This document shows positions 54,520-63,447 of a stretch of DNA of 64,000 nucleotides, piece after piece (positions within the stretch are counted from its first letter, which is position 1; the number at the start of each line of letters is the position of its first letter). Location: the NCBI RefSeq assembly GCF_030315745.1, contig NZ_JASXSH010000014.1:1-64000 (forward strand), given 5' to 3'. The notes beneath the pieces are model-generated. The model saw nothing but the letters and a program-made list of their open reading frames with translations. It had not been told where the DNA came from and made no database searches. Source of the stretch: Gordonia heveisoli (GTDB lineage: Bacteria > Actinomycetota > Actinomycetes > Mycobacteriales > Mycobacteriaceae). The position numbers and the translations under genes are program-made.

Positions 54520-55145
54520 TCTGCCGCGACGGTGCCCGGACGGCGGAACGCTTTGAGTCGCAGGATGTGCCGCAGCACGAACGCCAGTACCGGACGCGCG
54601 ATCGGCGCACACCATCGCCAGGGCAGGAACGCCACCCATCGCGGTGATCCGGCGATCTCCCAGGTGACGGTGAGGGTGTTGAGCCGCGCCCCGTCGGTGA
54701 TGGTGAACCGTTCGGCGAAATCCTTGATCGCCCATGGCAGCGAGATACCGGTGCCCACGAGGACGAGCTGCTCGCGCTCGACGACGCCGACGACCTGCTG
54801 CGACACGGACAGGATGGTGCCGGACATGGATCGCGTCGCCCCGACCGCGACGCGATCCGATCCGGACACCGTCCAGTCCGGGCCGCTCAGGAATGGCAGC
54901 GACGACAGGTAGGGCACCTGTGTCAGCCGCTCCCACACCTCACGACGCGACAAGGGCGTCGTCTCCGAAATCTCGATCGCAAAGGCCGCTCGCCGGTCGA
55001 TGTAGTCCGACACGGCGTCGGCCGACATCTCACGGACGGCGAACCGGCCCGGCTTCGTCGCGAGTCCGTTCAGCACGAACAGGGCGAGGAGCCCGATCAG
55101 CCCGAGCGCCAGCAGGACCCCGACCACCACGAGGAAGACGGTCAT
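54501..55145 (-). CDS. Membrane-anchored SRPBCC-family protein
   Basis: The 214-residue protein has an N-terminal membrane helix (VFLVVVGVLLALGLIGLLALFVL) and a START/SRPBCC-type domain (about 45-190; ETTPLSRREVWERLTQVPYL, ATRSMSGTILSVSQQV, FAERFTITDGARLNTLTVTWEI), a helix-grip fold that usually binds lipids or other small hydrophobic ligands. The start could also be GTG 55163. No ligand can be named. Confidence 0.7.
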   Translation of the reverse strand: MTVFLVVVGVLLALGLIGLLALFVLNGLATKPGRFAVREMSADAVSDYIDRRAAFAIEISETTPLSRREVWERLTQVPYLSSLPFLSGPDWTVSGSDRVAVGATRSMSGTILSVSQQVVGVVEREQLVLVGTGISLPWAIKDFAERFTITDGARLNTLTVTWEIAGSPRWVAFLPWRWCAPIARPVLAFVLRHILRLKAFRRPGTVAADQSRPS

Positions 55146-55272
55146 CCCGCCCACCGGCGCCACCGATCAAGTTTCATATATGAAGCATAACCAGAAGCCT
55201 CCAGCACAGAATCGGGAATCCCCGAATCCCACGACGATGTCCAGCGATGGCGTCCCCGGCGACGACCTGGAG

Positions 55273-56337
55273 TCAGTGCTCGCCGACAACCTCGATCAAC
55301 CGGGCACCGAGCACGCCGACCGCCTCACCCAGCCGCGCGAAGGCCGGGTTTGTCGTCTGCCCGAGCACGTAGCGGTAGTAGATCTGCTGCGCGATGACCA
55401 CCGCCCGGAACAGGCCGAATGCCTCGTACCAGCGCCAACGTTGCGCATCCATCTCGAAGCCCATCGCCGCGCAGTACCGTTCCACGAACTCGGCGCGGGT
55501 GAACATCCCCGGTAGGTGCGTCGGCACCCGGCGCAGCGGCATCAGGTCCTCGTCGTCGGCCTGCACCCAGTAACCCAGCGCACCGGCGACATCCATCAGC
55601 GGGTCGCCGAGCGTGGCCATCTCCCAGTCGAGGATGCCGACGACCCGGGTCGGGTCGTCACGGTCGAGGACCACGTTGTCGAATTTGTAGTCGTTGTGGA
55701 TGATGCAGTTCGCGACGTCATCGGGCTGATGGTCGAGGAGCCAGGCGATCTCGTCGGTCAGGGCAGGCACATCGTCGGTGTGCGCGTTGGTGAATCGAGC
55801 CGCCCAGCCCTCGACCTGGCGACGCACATAGCCCGTCCCCTTACCCAGGTCGGCGAGTCCCGCCGCCACCGGATCCACCGAGTGCAACCCGACGAGCGTG
55901 TCGACGAAGTTCTCGCACAACCGGCGCGCCTGCGCCGGGTCTAGTGGGACATCGGCCGGCCAGTCGGTACGCGGGATGACGCCGTCGATCCGGTCCATCA
56001 CGTAGAAGTCGGCGCCGAGGATGTCCGGGTCGTCGCAGAAGGCGACCATCGGCGCGAGGTAGGGCAACACGGCGCCGAGTTCGGACTGGATCCGGTACTC
56101 ACGGTGCATATCGTGCGCCCCACGCGCCTTGGTCCCGCGGGGTGCGCGCCGCAGGATGAGGTCCCGATGCGGATACCGCAGCAGGAAGGTCAGATTCGAC
56201 GCACCGCCGGAGAACTGCCGGACCTCCGGCAGCCCCTCGGTGTCGGGGGCATGCTCCCGCAGCCACGCCGCGACCCTCGCCACGTCGAAGCCGTCTTCGG
56301 TGCGGACCTCGCCGGCACCGGCGACCTGTTCGGTCAT
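55273..56337 (-). CDS. Acyl-CoA-associated APH-type phosphotransferase (LvaA-like)
   Basis: The 354-residue protein has the aminoglycoside-phosphotransferase/choline-kinase fold: VRQFSGGASNLTFLLRY (phosphate loop), ILRRAPRGTK (lysine strand), HNDYKFDNVVLD (catalytic loop with Asp) and ILDWEMATLGDPLMD (metal site). This subfamily is the one fused to acyl-CoA dehydrogenases in ACAD10/11 and that acts as LvaA in levulinate catabolism, where it phosphorylates the 4-hydroxyl of 4-hydroxyacyl-CoA. It follows an acyl-CoA dehydrogenase gene by 29 bases. Start at ATG 56337 is preferred over GTG 56349. Confidence 0.85.
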   Translation of the reverse strand: MTEQVAGAGEVRTEDGFDVARVAAWLREHAPDTEGLPEVRQFSGGASNLTFLLRYPHRDLILRRAPRGTKARGAHDMHREYRIQSELGAVLPYLAPMVAFCDDPDILGADFYVMDRIDGVIPRTDWPADVPLDPAQARRLCENFVDTLVGLHSVDPVAAGLADLGKGTGYVRRQVEGWAARFTNAHTDDVPALTDEIAWLLDHQPDDVANCIIHNDYKFDNVVLDRDDPTRVVGILDWEMATLGDPLMDVAGALGYWVQADDEDLMPLRRVPTHLPGMFTRAEFVERYCAAMGFEMDAQRWRWYEAFGLFRAVVIAQQIYYRYVLGQTTNPAFARLGEAVGVLGARLIEVVGEH

Positions 56338-56366
56338 GTTCACTCCCACTCGCCTGGTCCGGATCT

Positions 56367-57617
56367 CTACGTGTACTTACCGAGTTCGAGACGCGCGACA
56401 ACACTGCGGTGCACCTCGTCGGGGCCGTCCGCCAACCGAAGCGACCGGGCACCGACCCAGGCTGCGGCGAGCGGGAAGTCGTCGGTGAGGCCGCCACCGC
56501 CGTGCAACTGGATCGCGAGGTCGATGACGTCGAGCGCCATATTCGGGACCTCGACCTTGATCTCGCTGACCGCCGACAACGCCGCCCGGCTCATCCCCTG
56601 ATCGAGGAGCCACGCCGCGTGCAGGACCAGAAGCCGCGAACGGTTGATCGCGATCCGCGCGTCGGCGATCCGTTCAGAGTTGCCACCGAGCTTGGCCAGT
56701 GGACGACCGAAGGCCTCACGGGAAAGTGCGCGGCGCACACCGAGTTCCAGCGCGCGCTCGGCGAGCCCGATAGCCCGCATACAGTGGTGCACCCGCCCCG
56801 GTCCCAATCGGCCCTGCGCGATCTCGAAGGCCCGGCCGGTGCCGAGCAGCACATTCGACGCGGGTACCCGCACATCGGTGAAGGACACCTCGCCGTGGCC
56901 GAGCGGCTCGTCGAAGTAGCCCATCGTCGACAGCATCCGTTCCACCTTCACCCCGGGGGTGTCGATGGGGATGAGCACCATGGTGTGCCGCGAATGCCGG
57001 TCGGCGTCGGGATCGGTGACCCCCATGAAGACGAGGATCTTGCAGTCGGGATGGCCGACGCCGGTGGAGAACCACTTGGTGCCGTTGACAATCACGTCGT
57101 CGCCGTCCGGGATGACCGTGGCGGCCATATTGGTGGCATCCGACGAAGCGACCGCGGGCTCGGTCATACAGAAGGCACTGCGAATCTCGGCGCGCAGTAA
57201 CGGTTCGAGCCACTGTTCACGCTGCTCCGCACTGCCATAACGCAGCAGCACCTCCATGTTCCCGGTGTCGGGTGCGTTGCAGTTGAAGATCAGCGGGGCC
57301 AGCATCGAGGAGCCCATCGCCTCGGCGACCGGCGCATAGTCGGCGTTGGACAGCCCGGCACCGCCGTCGGTGCCGAAGTCCGCCGCGTACCGGCCCGCGT
57401 GTTCGGCGGGCAGGAAGAGGTTCCACAGCCCCTGCGACCGGGCCTTCGCCTGCAGTTCGGCGATCTGCGCGGGCGGTGCCCAGGAGTCCTCCCCGGCCGC
57501 CCGACGGCGGGTGATGTCGTGGTGGATGTCGGCTTCGCGCGGGGCGATCTCGTCGGCGATGAAACGGGTGACCCGGGCGGTCAGGTCGGCCGAACGCGGT
57601 GTCGGGGAGAAGTCCAT
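56367..57617 (-). CDS. Acyl-CoA dehydrogenase (ACAD10/11 type)
   Basis: The 416-residue FAD protein has the acyl-CoA dehydrogenase layout: an N-terminal helical domain (about 1-125), a middle strand domain (AFCMTEPAVASSDATNMAAT; GTKWFSTGVGHPDCKILVF) and a C-terminal helical domain (GRVHHCMRAIGLAERALEL, QLHGGGGLTDDFPLA) ending in SLRLADGPDEVHRSVVARLE. The ADGPDEVH ending, instead of YEGTxxIQ, is typical of the ACAD10/11 subgroup. Its pairing with the phosphotransferase gene downstream suggests removal of a phosphorylated hydroxyl from 4-hydroxyacyl-CoA to form an enoyl-CoA. This is inferred. Confidence 0.88.
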   Translation of the reverse strand: MDFSPTPRSADLTARVTRFIADEIAPREADIHHDITRRRAAGEDSWAPPAQIAELQAKARSQGLWNLFLPAEHAGRYAADFGTDGGAGLSNADYAPVAEAMGSSMLAPLIFNCNAPDTGNMEVLLRYGSAEQREQWLEPLLRAEIRSAFCMTEPAVASSDATNMAATVIPDGDDVIVNGTKWFSTGVGHPDCKILVFMGVTDPDADRHSRHTMVLIPIDTPGVKVERMLSTMGYFDEPLGHGEVSFTDVRVPASNVLLGTGRAFEIAQGRLGPGRVHHCMRAIGLAERALELGVRRALSREAFGRPLAKLGGNSERIADARIAINRSRLLVLHAAWLLDQGMSRAALSAVSEIKVEVPNMALDVIDLAIQLHGGGGLTDDFPLAAAWVGARSLRLADGPDEVHRSVVARLELGKYT

Positions 57618-57677
57618 CCTCCGACCGTACTTGGCCGGTGCCGCCGGACGCAGCCGGTTCGATCACCGGCGCCCGGT

Positions 57678-60245
57678 CTACCAGTACCTGGTCGACCCCT
57701 CCGACCCGGCGGTGGTGCTGATCAGCTTGGCGAAGCAGTGGTCGGAGTCGAATCCCTGTGTGCGACACCAGTTGTTCGCGGCGTCCGGCCCGGGGAAGGT
57801 GGCCGCGGCAACGGTGACCCACCAGCCCTTGTAGCTGAACACCGACCACTCGTCGCTGTAGAGCAGCCGGACATCGTTGAAACGCAGGCGCAGGGCCAGG
57901 AACTCGTCGAGGATCGCCGGCTCATCCCAGATCCGGCCTTCGGCGTTGAGCCCCGGCCGTTTGGAACTGAGCTGGGCGACCCAACGATTGTTGAGATTCC
58001 CGACGATGAACGCGCGGTCGGAGTCGGCCTGCAGACGCAGTGCGCTGACGCTGGTCGCGGACAGGTCGGTCCCGGCGGGCAACGACGGTCCGGTCGCGAC
58101 CGCCGCGGGCGCGGTGGCACCCCGCTCCGGCAGCTTCAGTTTCGGTGGTGACCCGGAGGTCGGCCCCTTGTCGCAGTCGACGAGGTAGCGATTGATGCCC
58201 GGATCGACGGTCAGCGTGTCCGGCAGGCGGAAGAACGACCCCGGCGGATAGGTCAGTTCCATCGTCAGTCCGCCGGTGCTCTCCAGCGATCCCACCGCCA
58301 CCGGGGCGCGGGCGAAGTCGAAGAATCCGGACGCGACCAGGGCACCGTTCTCGGCGATCGAGATCCTGGTTCGCGGCCCGTAGAGGATGTCACCACCAGG
58401 GCAGGTCGCGGATACCTTCATCGTCACCCCCAACCCACCGGAGGTGGTCCGGAAGGACTGCGGCGTGAAGACCGGCGGCGAACCGCACGGCGTGACGTAC
58501 TCGTCGCCACCGCCGCCCGACTCCTCGGTGGCCGGTGCTCGCATGCTGCCGGGTACGACGGCGCGCGGGCCAGTGGGCGCGAAGCCGGTGATCGCGGATG
58601 CGGTGACGGCGACGAGATGGTCGCCTGCCGCGAACACCTTCGGGGTCGCGGAGGTCTCCACGCCGACATCTGCGGTCGGCAGTTCCCAGCGCTCGGCACC
58701 GGTGCCCAGGTCGAGGGCGGCGAGGCCGCCATTGCGGCCGGGACCGATCAGCGTCTCACCATCGGTCACCGCATTCCAATCCCACGGCGACGCGTTGGCC
58801 GCCGTCGACGACCAGATCTGCCGCCCGGTGGCGGTTTCCACCGACCGGATCGTGTCGTTATCGAGCAGCACCACCTCACGATCGTCGGCGAGCACCAGCC
58901 GCGGATTGTTCCCGACGGTTGTCGACCAGAGTTCGGCGCCGTCGCCGGTATCGACGTAACGGGCACCGACGAGCGCCCGATACTGCTGTCCCGGCGTCGC
59001 CACGGTTGCCGACGACACGGTGCTGCCGCCGAGCCGCGTGATCGTCCCGTCGGCACGCACCCGTACCACCGGGCCGTCGGTGGGGTTGCCGGAAGCTGCC
59101 GATCCGGTGACGACCAGCATCGAGCTGTCGGGCAGCGCCTCGATGGTCGACCGGCCCGGTTCGGACAGCAGGGTCTTCCCGTCACCGGCGGCGAGCACCG
59201 TGATGGTGCCGCCGCCGCTGGCGACGAGGTCGTCGGTGGCGGTGAAGTTCGACGCGTCGCCGCTCGGCAGAGCCTCCGGCGGGGTGATCTCGCGTGTCCA
59301 CACCGTGCCGGCCGGGGTCAGCTTCGTGATCGTCAGCGTCGACCCGGAGTAGGTCCGGGTGAATACCGCGTCCCCGTTGAAGGCGATGCCGTATCCGCTG
59401 CCCGGCAGCATGATCGTGTCGGTGGTCGCGCCGCTGCGGACGTCGATCAGGTACACGCGCTGGGTGTCGGCGCAGGCGATGAGGTGATCGACGATGCGGT
59501 CGGCGCAGGATGCGACACCCGTGTCGAAGGTCCAGTGTTTGCCCGTCGTCGTGTCGACCCCGACGACCTTCATCGCCCGGGCACCTGCGCTGATGGTGTG
59601 GGCGAGAGTCACCACGGTGGTGTCGTCGCGCAGGGCGTCGACGCGCAGATATTGGGAGTCCCATGGAAGTGGCGACACGAACTGGTCTGCGCCGACGTCG
59701 CTCGCCGTCACCGCCCACGCCACGCCCGGCGCGGTGGGAAAGGTGCCGGTGAGCTGCCCGGGGAGCAACGGCTGCCGGTCCGCGGTATCGGAATCGGCGG
59801 AGTCCCGCTGTGACGACCACCAGGCGATGGCACCGGCTGTCAACGCGACGACGCACAGCACTGCGATGGCCGCGAGCACCCAGGGCACCGCCCGCTGTCC
59901 ACGCGGTGGCCGAGGCGGTTGCGGTGGGCCGAAGGCCACCCCGGGGCCGGTCGGCGGACCGCCGGTATACGGGCCAGTCGGGTACGGCCCGGTCTGCATC
60001 GCCGTCAGCGGCGGGCCGACCTGGGTGGGGTGATAGTGGGGGCCGCTGAACGGCTGGGTCGAGAACTGCTGGGGTGGGGGCTGATTCGCGGGAATCTCAT
60101 TCGGCGCGATCCTCGTCACCGGGGCTGGGGCAGACGGAGGTAGGTCCGTGCGGTCGGCGATGACTGTCGGATTGTCGGCGTCGGCTTCCGGCGCGGACGG
60201 ATCCTCGGGTGACTCATCACGACCATCGGCACCAGAATGCGACAT
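57678..60245 (-). CDS. Membrane-anchored PQQ-like beta-propeller protein
   Basis: The 855-residue protein has a long Pro/Thr-rich cytoplasmic part (1-120), one membrane helix (about 122-145; AVPWVLAAIAVLCVVALTAGAI) and a large ectodomain. Residues about 160-560 show repeated blade motifs (KVVGVDTTTGKHWTFD, ATGRQIWSS, DLGTGAERWELP), a BamB/PQQ-type propeller. A second domain with cysteines (VTPCGSPPVF, VSATCPGGD) and a C-terminal domain with DEWSVFSYKGWWVTVA and CRTQGFDSDHC follow. It may be a cell-envelope binding protein. No enzymatic residues are recognised. It is separate from the ESX locus but shares the Pro-linker/TM/propeller plan with the RCC1 proteins. Confidence 0.75.
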   Translation of the reverse strand: MSHSGADGRDESPEDPSAPEADADNPTVIADRTDLPPSAPAPVTRIAPNEIPANQPPPQQFSTQPFSGPHYHPTQVGPPLTAMQTGPYPTGPYTGGPPTGPGVAFGPPQPPRPPRGQRAVPWVLAAIAVLCVVALTAGAIAWWSSQRDSADSDTADRQPLLPGQLTGTFPTAPGVAWAVTASDVGADQFVSPLPWDSQYLRVDALRDDTTVVTLAHTISAGARAMKVVGVDTTTGKHWTFDTGVASCADRIVDHLIACADTQRVYLIDVRSGATTDTIMLPGSGYGIAFNGDAVFTRTYSGSTLTITKLTPAGTVWTREITPPEALPSGDASNFTATDDLVASGGGTITVLAAGDGKTLLSEPGRSTIEALPDSSMLVVTGSAASGNPTDGPVVRVRADGTITRLGGSTVSSATVATPGQQYRALVGARYVDTGDGAELWSTTVGNNPRLVLADDREVVLLDNDTIRSVETATGRQIWSSTAANASPWDWNAVTDGETLIGPGRNGGLAALDLGTGAERWELPTADVGVETSATPKVFAAGDHLVAVTASAITGFAPTGPRAVVPGSMRAPATEESGGGGDEYVTPCGSPPVFTPQSFRTTSGGLGVTMKVSATCPGGDILYGPRTRISIAENGALVASGFFDFARAPVAVGSLESTGGLTMELTYPPGSFFRLPDTLTVDPGINRYLVDCDKGPTSGSPPKLKLPERGATAPAAVATGPSLPAGTDLSATSVSALRLQADSDRAFIVGNLNNRWVAQLSSKRPGLNAEGRIWDEPAILDEFLALRLRFNDVRLLYSDEWSVFSYKGWWVTVAAATFPGPDAANNWCRTQGFDSDHCFAKLISTTAGSEGSTRYW

Positions 60246-60305
60246 CGTTCAATCTAACCGGGTTTCAGCGCCGCGCACGTGTCATCCGTCCAGACCAATT
60301 CGCCC

Positions 60306-60902
60306 TTATCGCCGATTTCGGTCAGTTCGAGCGTCCCACCGGCCCGCGCCCCGCCCGGACTCGGTCGCAACCCCGAGCAGCCATGTACACAGCAGCACCC
60401 ACGCGGCCCCGAACAGCCAACCGGCGATGACGTCGGTCGTCCAGTGCACGGCGAGATAGATCCGACTCAGCCCGATCAGGCCCGAGGCCAGCGGCGCGAG
60501 CAGCAGCACCCACCGGTGCCCCACCACCCAGCCCACACAGCGATAGGCCGTCACCGCGAACAGACCGAAGACGATCATCGTCATCATCGCGTGGCCCGAC
60601 GGGAAGGCGTAACTGTCGATGACCACCAGCCGATCGCCGACCGGGGGCCGTGGGCGTGCGAACAGCCGCTTGAGCGAGATCATCAGCAGCAGCCCCGACA
60701 ACGCGCCACCGCCGAGGAAGACCGCCTCGGCGATCCGTCGGCGCATCACCAACACGACGACCACGACCACCGTGGCGATCGTCAGCGACAGGGTGCCGCC
60801 GATCGCCGACAGCACATGCGCGACCGATATCCACGGCTCACTGCGATTCGCGACCACCCATCGCAACACCGTCTCGTCGAGCTGTGTCGGCGAAATCCAC
60901 AC
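60306..60902 (-). CDS. PAP2-family membrane phosphatase
   Basis: The 198-residue protein starts at GTG 60902, about ten bases after AAGGAG. It has five to six membrane helices and the three PAP2 motifs: KRLFARPRP, FPSGHAMM and SRIYLAVHWTTD, with the His and Asp of the active site. Such enzymes remove phosphate from undecaprenyl pyrophosphate or lipid phosphates at the membrane. The substrate is not known. Confidence 0.9.
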   Translation of the reverse strand: MWISPTQLDETVLRWVVANRSEPWISVAHVLSAIGGTLSLTIATVVVVVVLVMRRRIAEAVFLGGGALSGLLLMISLKRLFARPRPPVGDRLVVIDSYAFPSGHAMMTMIVFGLFAVTAYRCVGWVVGHRWVLLLAPLASGLIGLSRIYLAVHWTTDVIAGWLFGAAWVLLCTWLLGVATESGRGAGRWDARTDRNRR

Positions 60903-61014
60903 GGACGGCGGCTCCTTGGAGGTTGACGGCGGGCCGGTTCAGGCCAACTACAAGCAGGCGGCAAGCCCTCTCGACCAGCCTAGCGAGGTCTCCCCAGGCA
61001 GAGAGAGGAATCCC

Positions 61015-61284
61015 ATGTCACACGCCTTGCCGGCAGGACACCCCGCCGTCCGCCGATCTCGGGTGCGGGTTGCGATCGGAGTCATCGGAGTCCTGGCCGT
61101 CGCCGCACCGGTGTCGGCCTTCGCCGGCGCGATGTCACCGGCGCACCGCGACGTCCACCCGTCCGACCGGCCGTCGCCCGCCGTCGTCGGGGTAGCGAAC
61201 CCGACCGGACGCAGCCCCATCGTCGCCGTGGACCCGACCCTGTTCCGTCTCGAGCGCGTCACCGCGACCGTCTTCGTCGGCTGA
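61015..61284 (+). CDS. Small secreted protein of unknown function
   Basis: The ATG at 61015 follows GAGAGAGGA. The 89-residue product has a basic start (PAVRRSRVRVA) and a signal peptide (IGVIGVLAVAAPVSAFAGA, cleavage near 36-40). The mature part of about 50 residues is Pro- and Ser-rich with no cysteines or known domain. The longer upstream frame is a shadow. It lies between the divergent PAP2 gene and the hemerythrin gene. Confidence 0.6.
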   Translation: MSHALPAGHPAVRRSRVRVAIGVIGVLAVAAPVSAFAGAMSPAHRDVHPSDRPSPAVVGVANPTGRSPIVAVDPTLFRLERVTATVFVG

Positions 61285-61389
61285 ACGGCCGAACACGTCC
61301 AAGTCGGCCGCAAGTCCGCCACAAGGGCGGCCGCGCACTGTCGATGCACCCCCCAACCAGGTACGAGTCATCTCAGACAAGGATCATCG

Positions 61390-62142
61390 ATGAACACCAC
61401 GAAGACCACCGCCCCGATCACCGCCCCCGCCGAGTACCCCGTGCAGGTCCGCCTTCCCGGACAGGCCGCCGCCGCGGAGGGACCGATCGATCCCTTCATG
61501 ATGTACGTCGCCCACCACGCGTTTCGTCGTGATCTGGCCGACTTCGCCGCCTGCGCGCCGCACACCCCCGTCGCCGACACCGACACCTGGCGGGCGCTGG
61601 CCGATCGGTGGTCGTCGTTCTATGACGTGCTCCACCACCATCACACCGGCGAGGACGAGGCGTTGTGGCCGCTGCTGCTATCGGGCGCCGACGATGACGA
61701 ACAGGCCGTCCTGCACGCCATGGAGGCCGAACACGAGCTCATCGATCCGCTGCTCACGGCCTGCTCGGCGGGGTTCGCCGCGATGGCCGCCGGCCCGGGC
61801 CGCGCCGACGACACCGTCCGCGCCGATCTGGCCGGGTCGCTGCAACGCACGTTCGAGACACTGTCGGCTCATCTGGCCCACGAGGAGAGTGCGGCGATGG
61901 TCATCATGCAGCGACGGATGTCGCCGGCGGAGTGGGATGCCTTCGAGGAGACGATGCGCGGCGAGGTCAAGCCGCGCGAGGTGCTCGCCGTCGGACCGTT
62001 CCTGGTCAAGGGCTTGCCCGCCGACGACCGACAGGCGATCATGTCTCGGCTCCCGGCGATCCTGCGGATCCTGACGCGTCTGGGTGAGCGCTCCTTCGCC
62101 CGCCGCGACCGCCGCGCGTTCTTCTACGATCCGCGCCGCTGA
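61390..62142 (+). CDS. Hemerythrin (HHE) domain protein
   Basis: The 250-residue protein has a four-helix hemerythrin-type domain (about 35-185) with candidate iron ligands in MMYVAHHAFRRDL, YDVLHHHHTGEDEALWPLL, HAMEAEHELIDPL and LSAHLAHEESAA. Such proteins hold a di-iron centre and bind oxygen, nitric oxide or act in metal and redox stress. AAGGA lies just before the ATG. The C-terminal part (about 190-250) is helical and basic, with RRDRRAFFYDPRR. Confidence 0.85.
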   Translation: MNTTKTTAPITAPAEYPVQVRLPGQAAAAEGPIDPFMMYVAHHAFRRDLADFAACAPHTPVADTDTWRALADRWSSFYDVLHHHHTGEDEALWPLLLSGADDDEQAVLHAMEAEHELIDPLLTACSAGFAAMAAGPGRADDTVRADLAGSLQRTFETLSAHLAHEESAAMVIMQRRMSPAEWDAFEETMRGEVKPREVLAVGPFLVKGLPADDRQAIMSRLPAILRILTRLGERSFARRDRRAFFYDPRR

Positions 62143-62168
62143 CCGGGCGCGGGGCCGCCCACGACCGG

Positions 62169-63308
62169 TCAGCGCGCCAGGGTGCGGCCGATGACCAGAC
62201 GCTGAATCTGGTTGGTGCCCTCGAAGATCTGGGTGATCTTGGCCTCGCGCATATACCGTTCCACCGGGAAGTCCCGCGTATAGCCGTAGCCGCCGAACAC
62301 CTGCACCGCGTCCGTGGTCACCTTCATCGCCGCGTCGGTGGCGACGAGTTTGGCGGTCGCGGCGGCGCGCGAATAGTCCATCCCGGCATCACGCCTGCGT
62401 GCGGCGTCGAGGTAGGTGGCGCGCGCGGAATCCACCGCCGCGGACATGTCGGCGAGGACGAACGACAGCCCTTGATGGTCGATGATCTTGCGACCGAAGG
62501 TGGTTCGTTCCTGTGCATAGTCGACGGCCGCATCGAGGGCGGCCTGTGCGAGTCCGGTCGCGACGGCGGCGATGCCGAGCCGGCCGGCGTCGAGTGCCGA
62601 GAACGCGATCGACAACCCCTGCCCCTGGGCACCGAGGAGACGATCCTCGTCGACGAAGGCGTCGTCGTAGGAGGCGGCGGTCGTCGGTACGGCGTGCAGA
62701 CCCATCTTGTCCTCGGGTTTGCCGAAGCCGAGGCCCTCGGTGTCCGCGGGTACCAGCAGGCAGGAGATCCCCTTGGAACCCTCGCCGGTGCGCGCGAACA
62801 GGTTGTAGACGTCGGCGATGCCGCCGTGGGTGATCCAGGCCTTGGCGCCGTTCACCCGGAAACCGCCGTCGACCGGGGTCGCCCGGCAGTTCAGTGCCGC
62901 CGCATCGGAACCGGCCTGCGGCTCGGAGAGGCTGTACGCGCCGATCAGCCGGCCGTTGAGCAGATCCGGCAGCCATCGGCGACGCTGCTCGTCGGTGCCG
63001 AAGTTCATCAGCGGGTGGCAGGCGAGACCGTGCACACTGATCGCGACGGCCACCGACGCCCACCGAGCTCCGAATTCTTCGAGTACCTGGAGGTACACCT
63101 CATAGGGCTGGCCGCCACCGTCCCATTCCTCCGGGTAGGGCAGGCCGAGCAGGCCGGCCGCACCGAGTTCGGCGAAGAGACCGTCGGGGTAGGTGTGGTT
63201 GCGCTCGTGGTCGTCGACGATCGGCGCCATCCGCTTGTCGGCGAAGTCGCGGGCCAACGCGATCAGATCGTGCGCCTCGTCGGTGGGCAGCAGACGTTCG
63301 ACGGGCAT
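62169..63308 (-). CDS. Acyl-CoA dehydrogenase
   Basis: Start is placed at ATG 63308, six bases after GGAGGTG. The 379-residue enzyme has the standard fold: SLSEPQAGSDAAALNC and GAKAWITHGGIADVYNLFA (FAD/middle domain), YAQERTTFGRKIIDHQGLSF, and QVFGGYGYTRDFPVERYMRE. The C-terminal IFEGTNQIQRLVIGR contains the usual catalytic Glu. It should oxidise a short- or branched-chain acyl-CoA in the cytoplasm. It is divergent from a TetR gene with an interlocked pair of inverted repeats between them. Confidence 0.92.
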   Translation of the reverse strand: MPVERLLPTDEAHDLIALARDFADKRMAPIVDDHERNHTYPDGLFAELGAAGLLGLPYPEEWDGGGQPYEVYLQVLEEFGARWASVAVAISVHGLACHPLMNFGTDEQRRRWLPDLLNGRLIGAYSLSEPQAGSDAAALNCRATPVDGGFRVNGAKAWITHGGIADVYNLFARTGEGSKGISCLLVPADTEGLGFGKPEDKMGLHAVPTTAASYDDAFVDEDRLLGAQGQGLSIAFSALDAGRLGIAAVATGLAQAALDAAVDYAQERTTFGRKIIDHQGLSFVLADMSAAVDSARATYLDAARRRDAGMDYSRAAATAKLVATDAAMKVTTDAVQVFGGYGYTRDFPVERYMREAKITQIFEGTNQIQRLVIGRTLAR

Positions 63309-63335
63309 TGGGGCACCTCCAGGGAGAACACGGTA

Positions 63336-63381
63336 ATGAGACCACAAATAGTACTCAGGTCTCATCTACAGTACTATTTGT
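63336..63381. promoter_or_regulatory. Interlocked inverted repeats, probable TetR operator
   Basis: Two perfect palindromes overlap: ATGAGACC (63336-63343) with GGTCTCAT (63358-63365), and ACAAATAGTACT (63344-63355) with AGTACTATTTGT (63370-63381). Each has a 14-base spacer. The site lies 28 bases before the acyl-CoA dehydrogenase start and 66 before the TetR start, so the TetR protein probably controls both genes from here. Confidence 0.7.
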
Positions 63382-63447
63382 CCATTCCCCATGGTTGCTG
63401 ATCCCGGCGTTTGTCGAGCCCTGGCTACACCGACAAGGAGGCACACG

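Noticed and set aside
58617..59813. Plus-strand frame of 398 residues opposite the PQQ-like gene
   Set aside because: Arg/Gly-rich shadow; the minus strand shows repeated propeller motifs.
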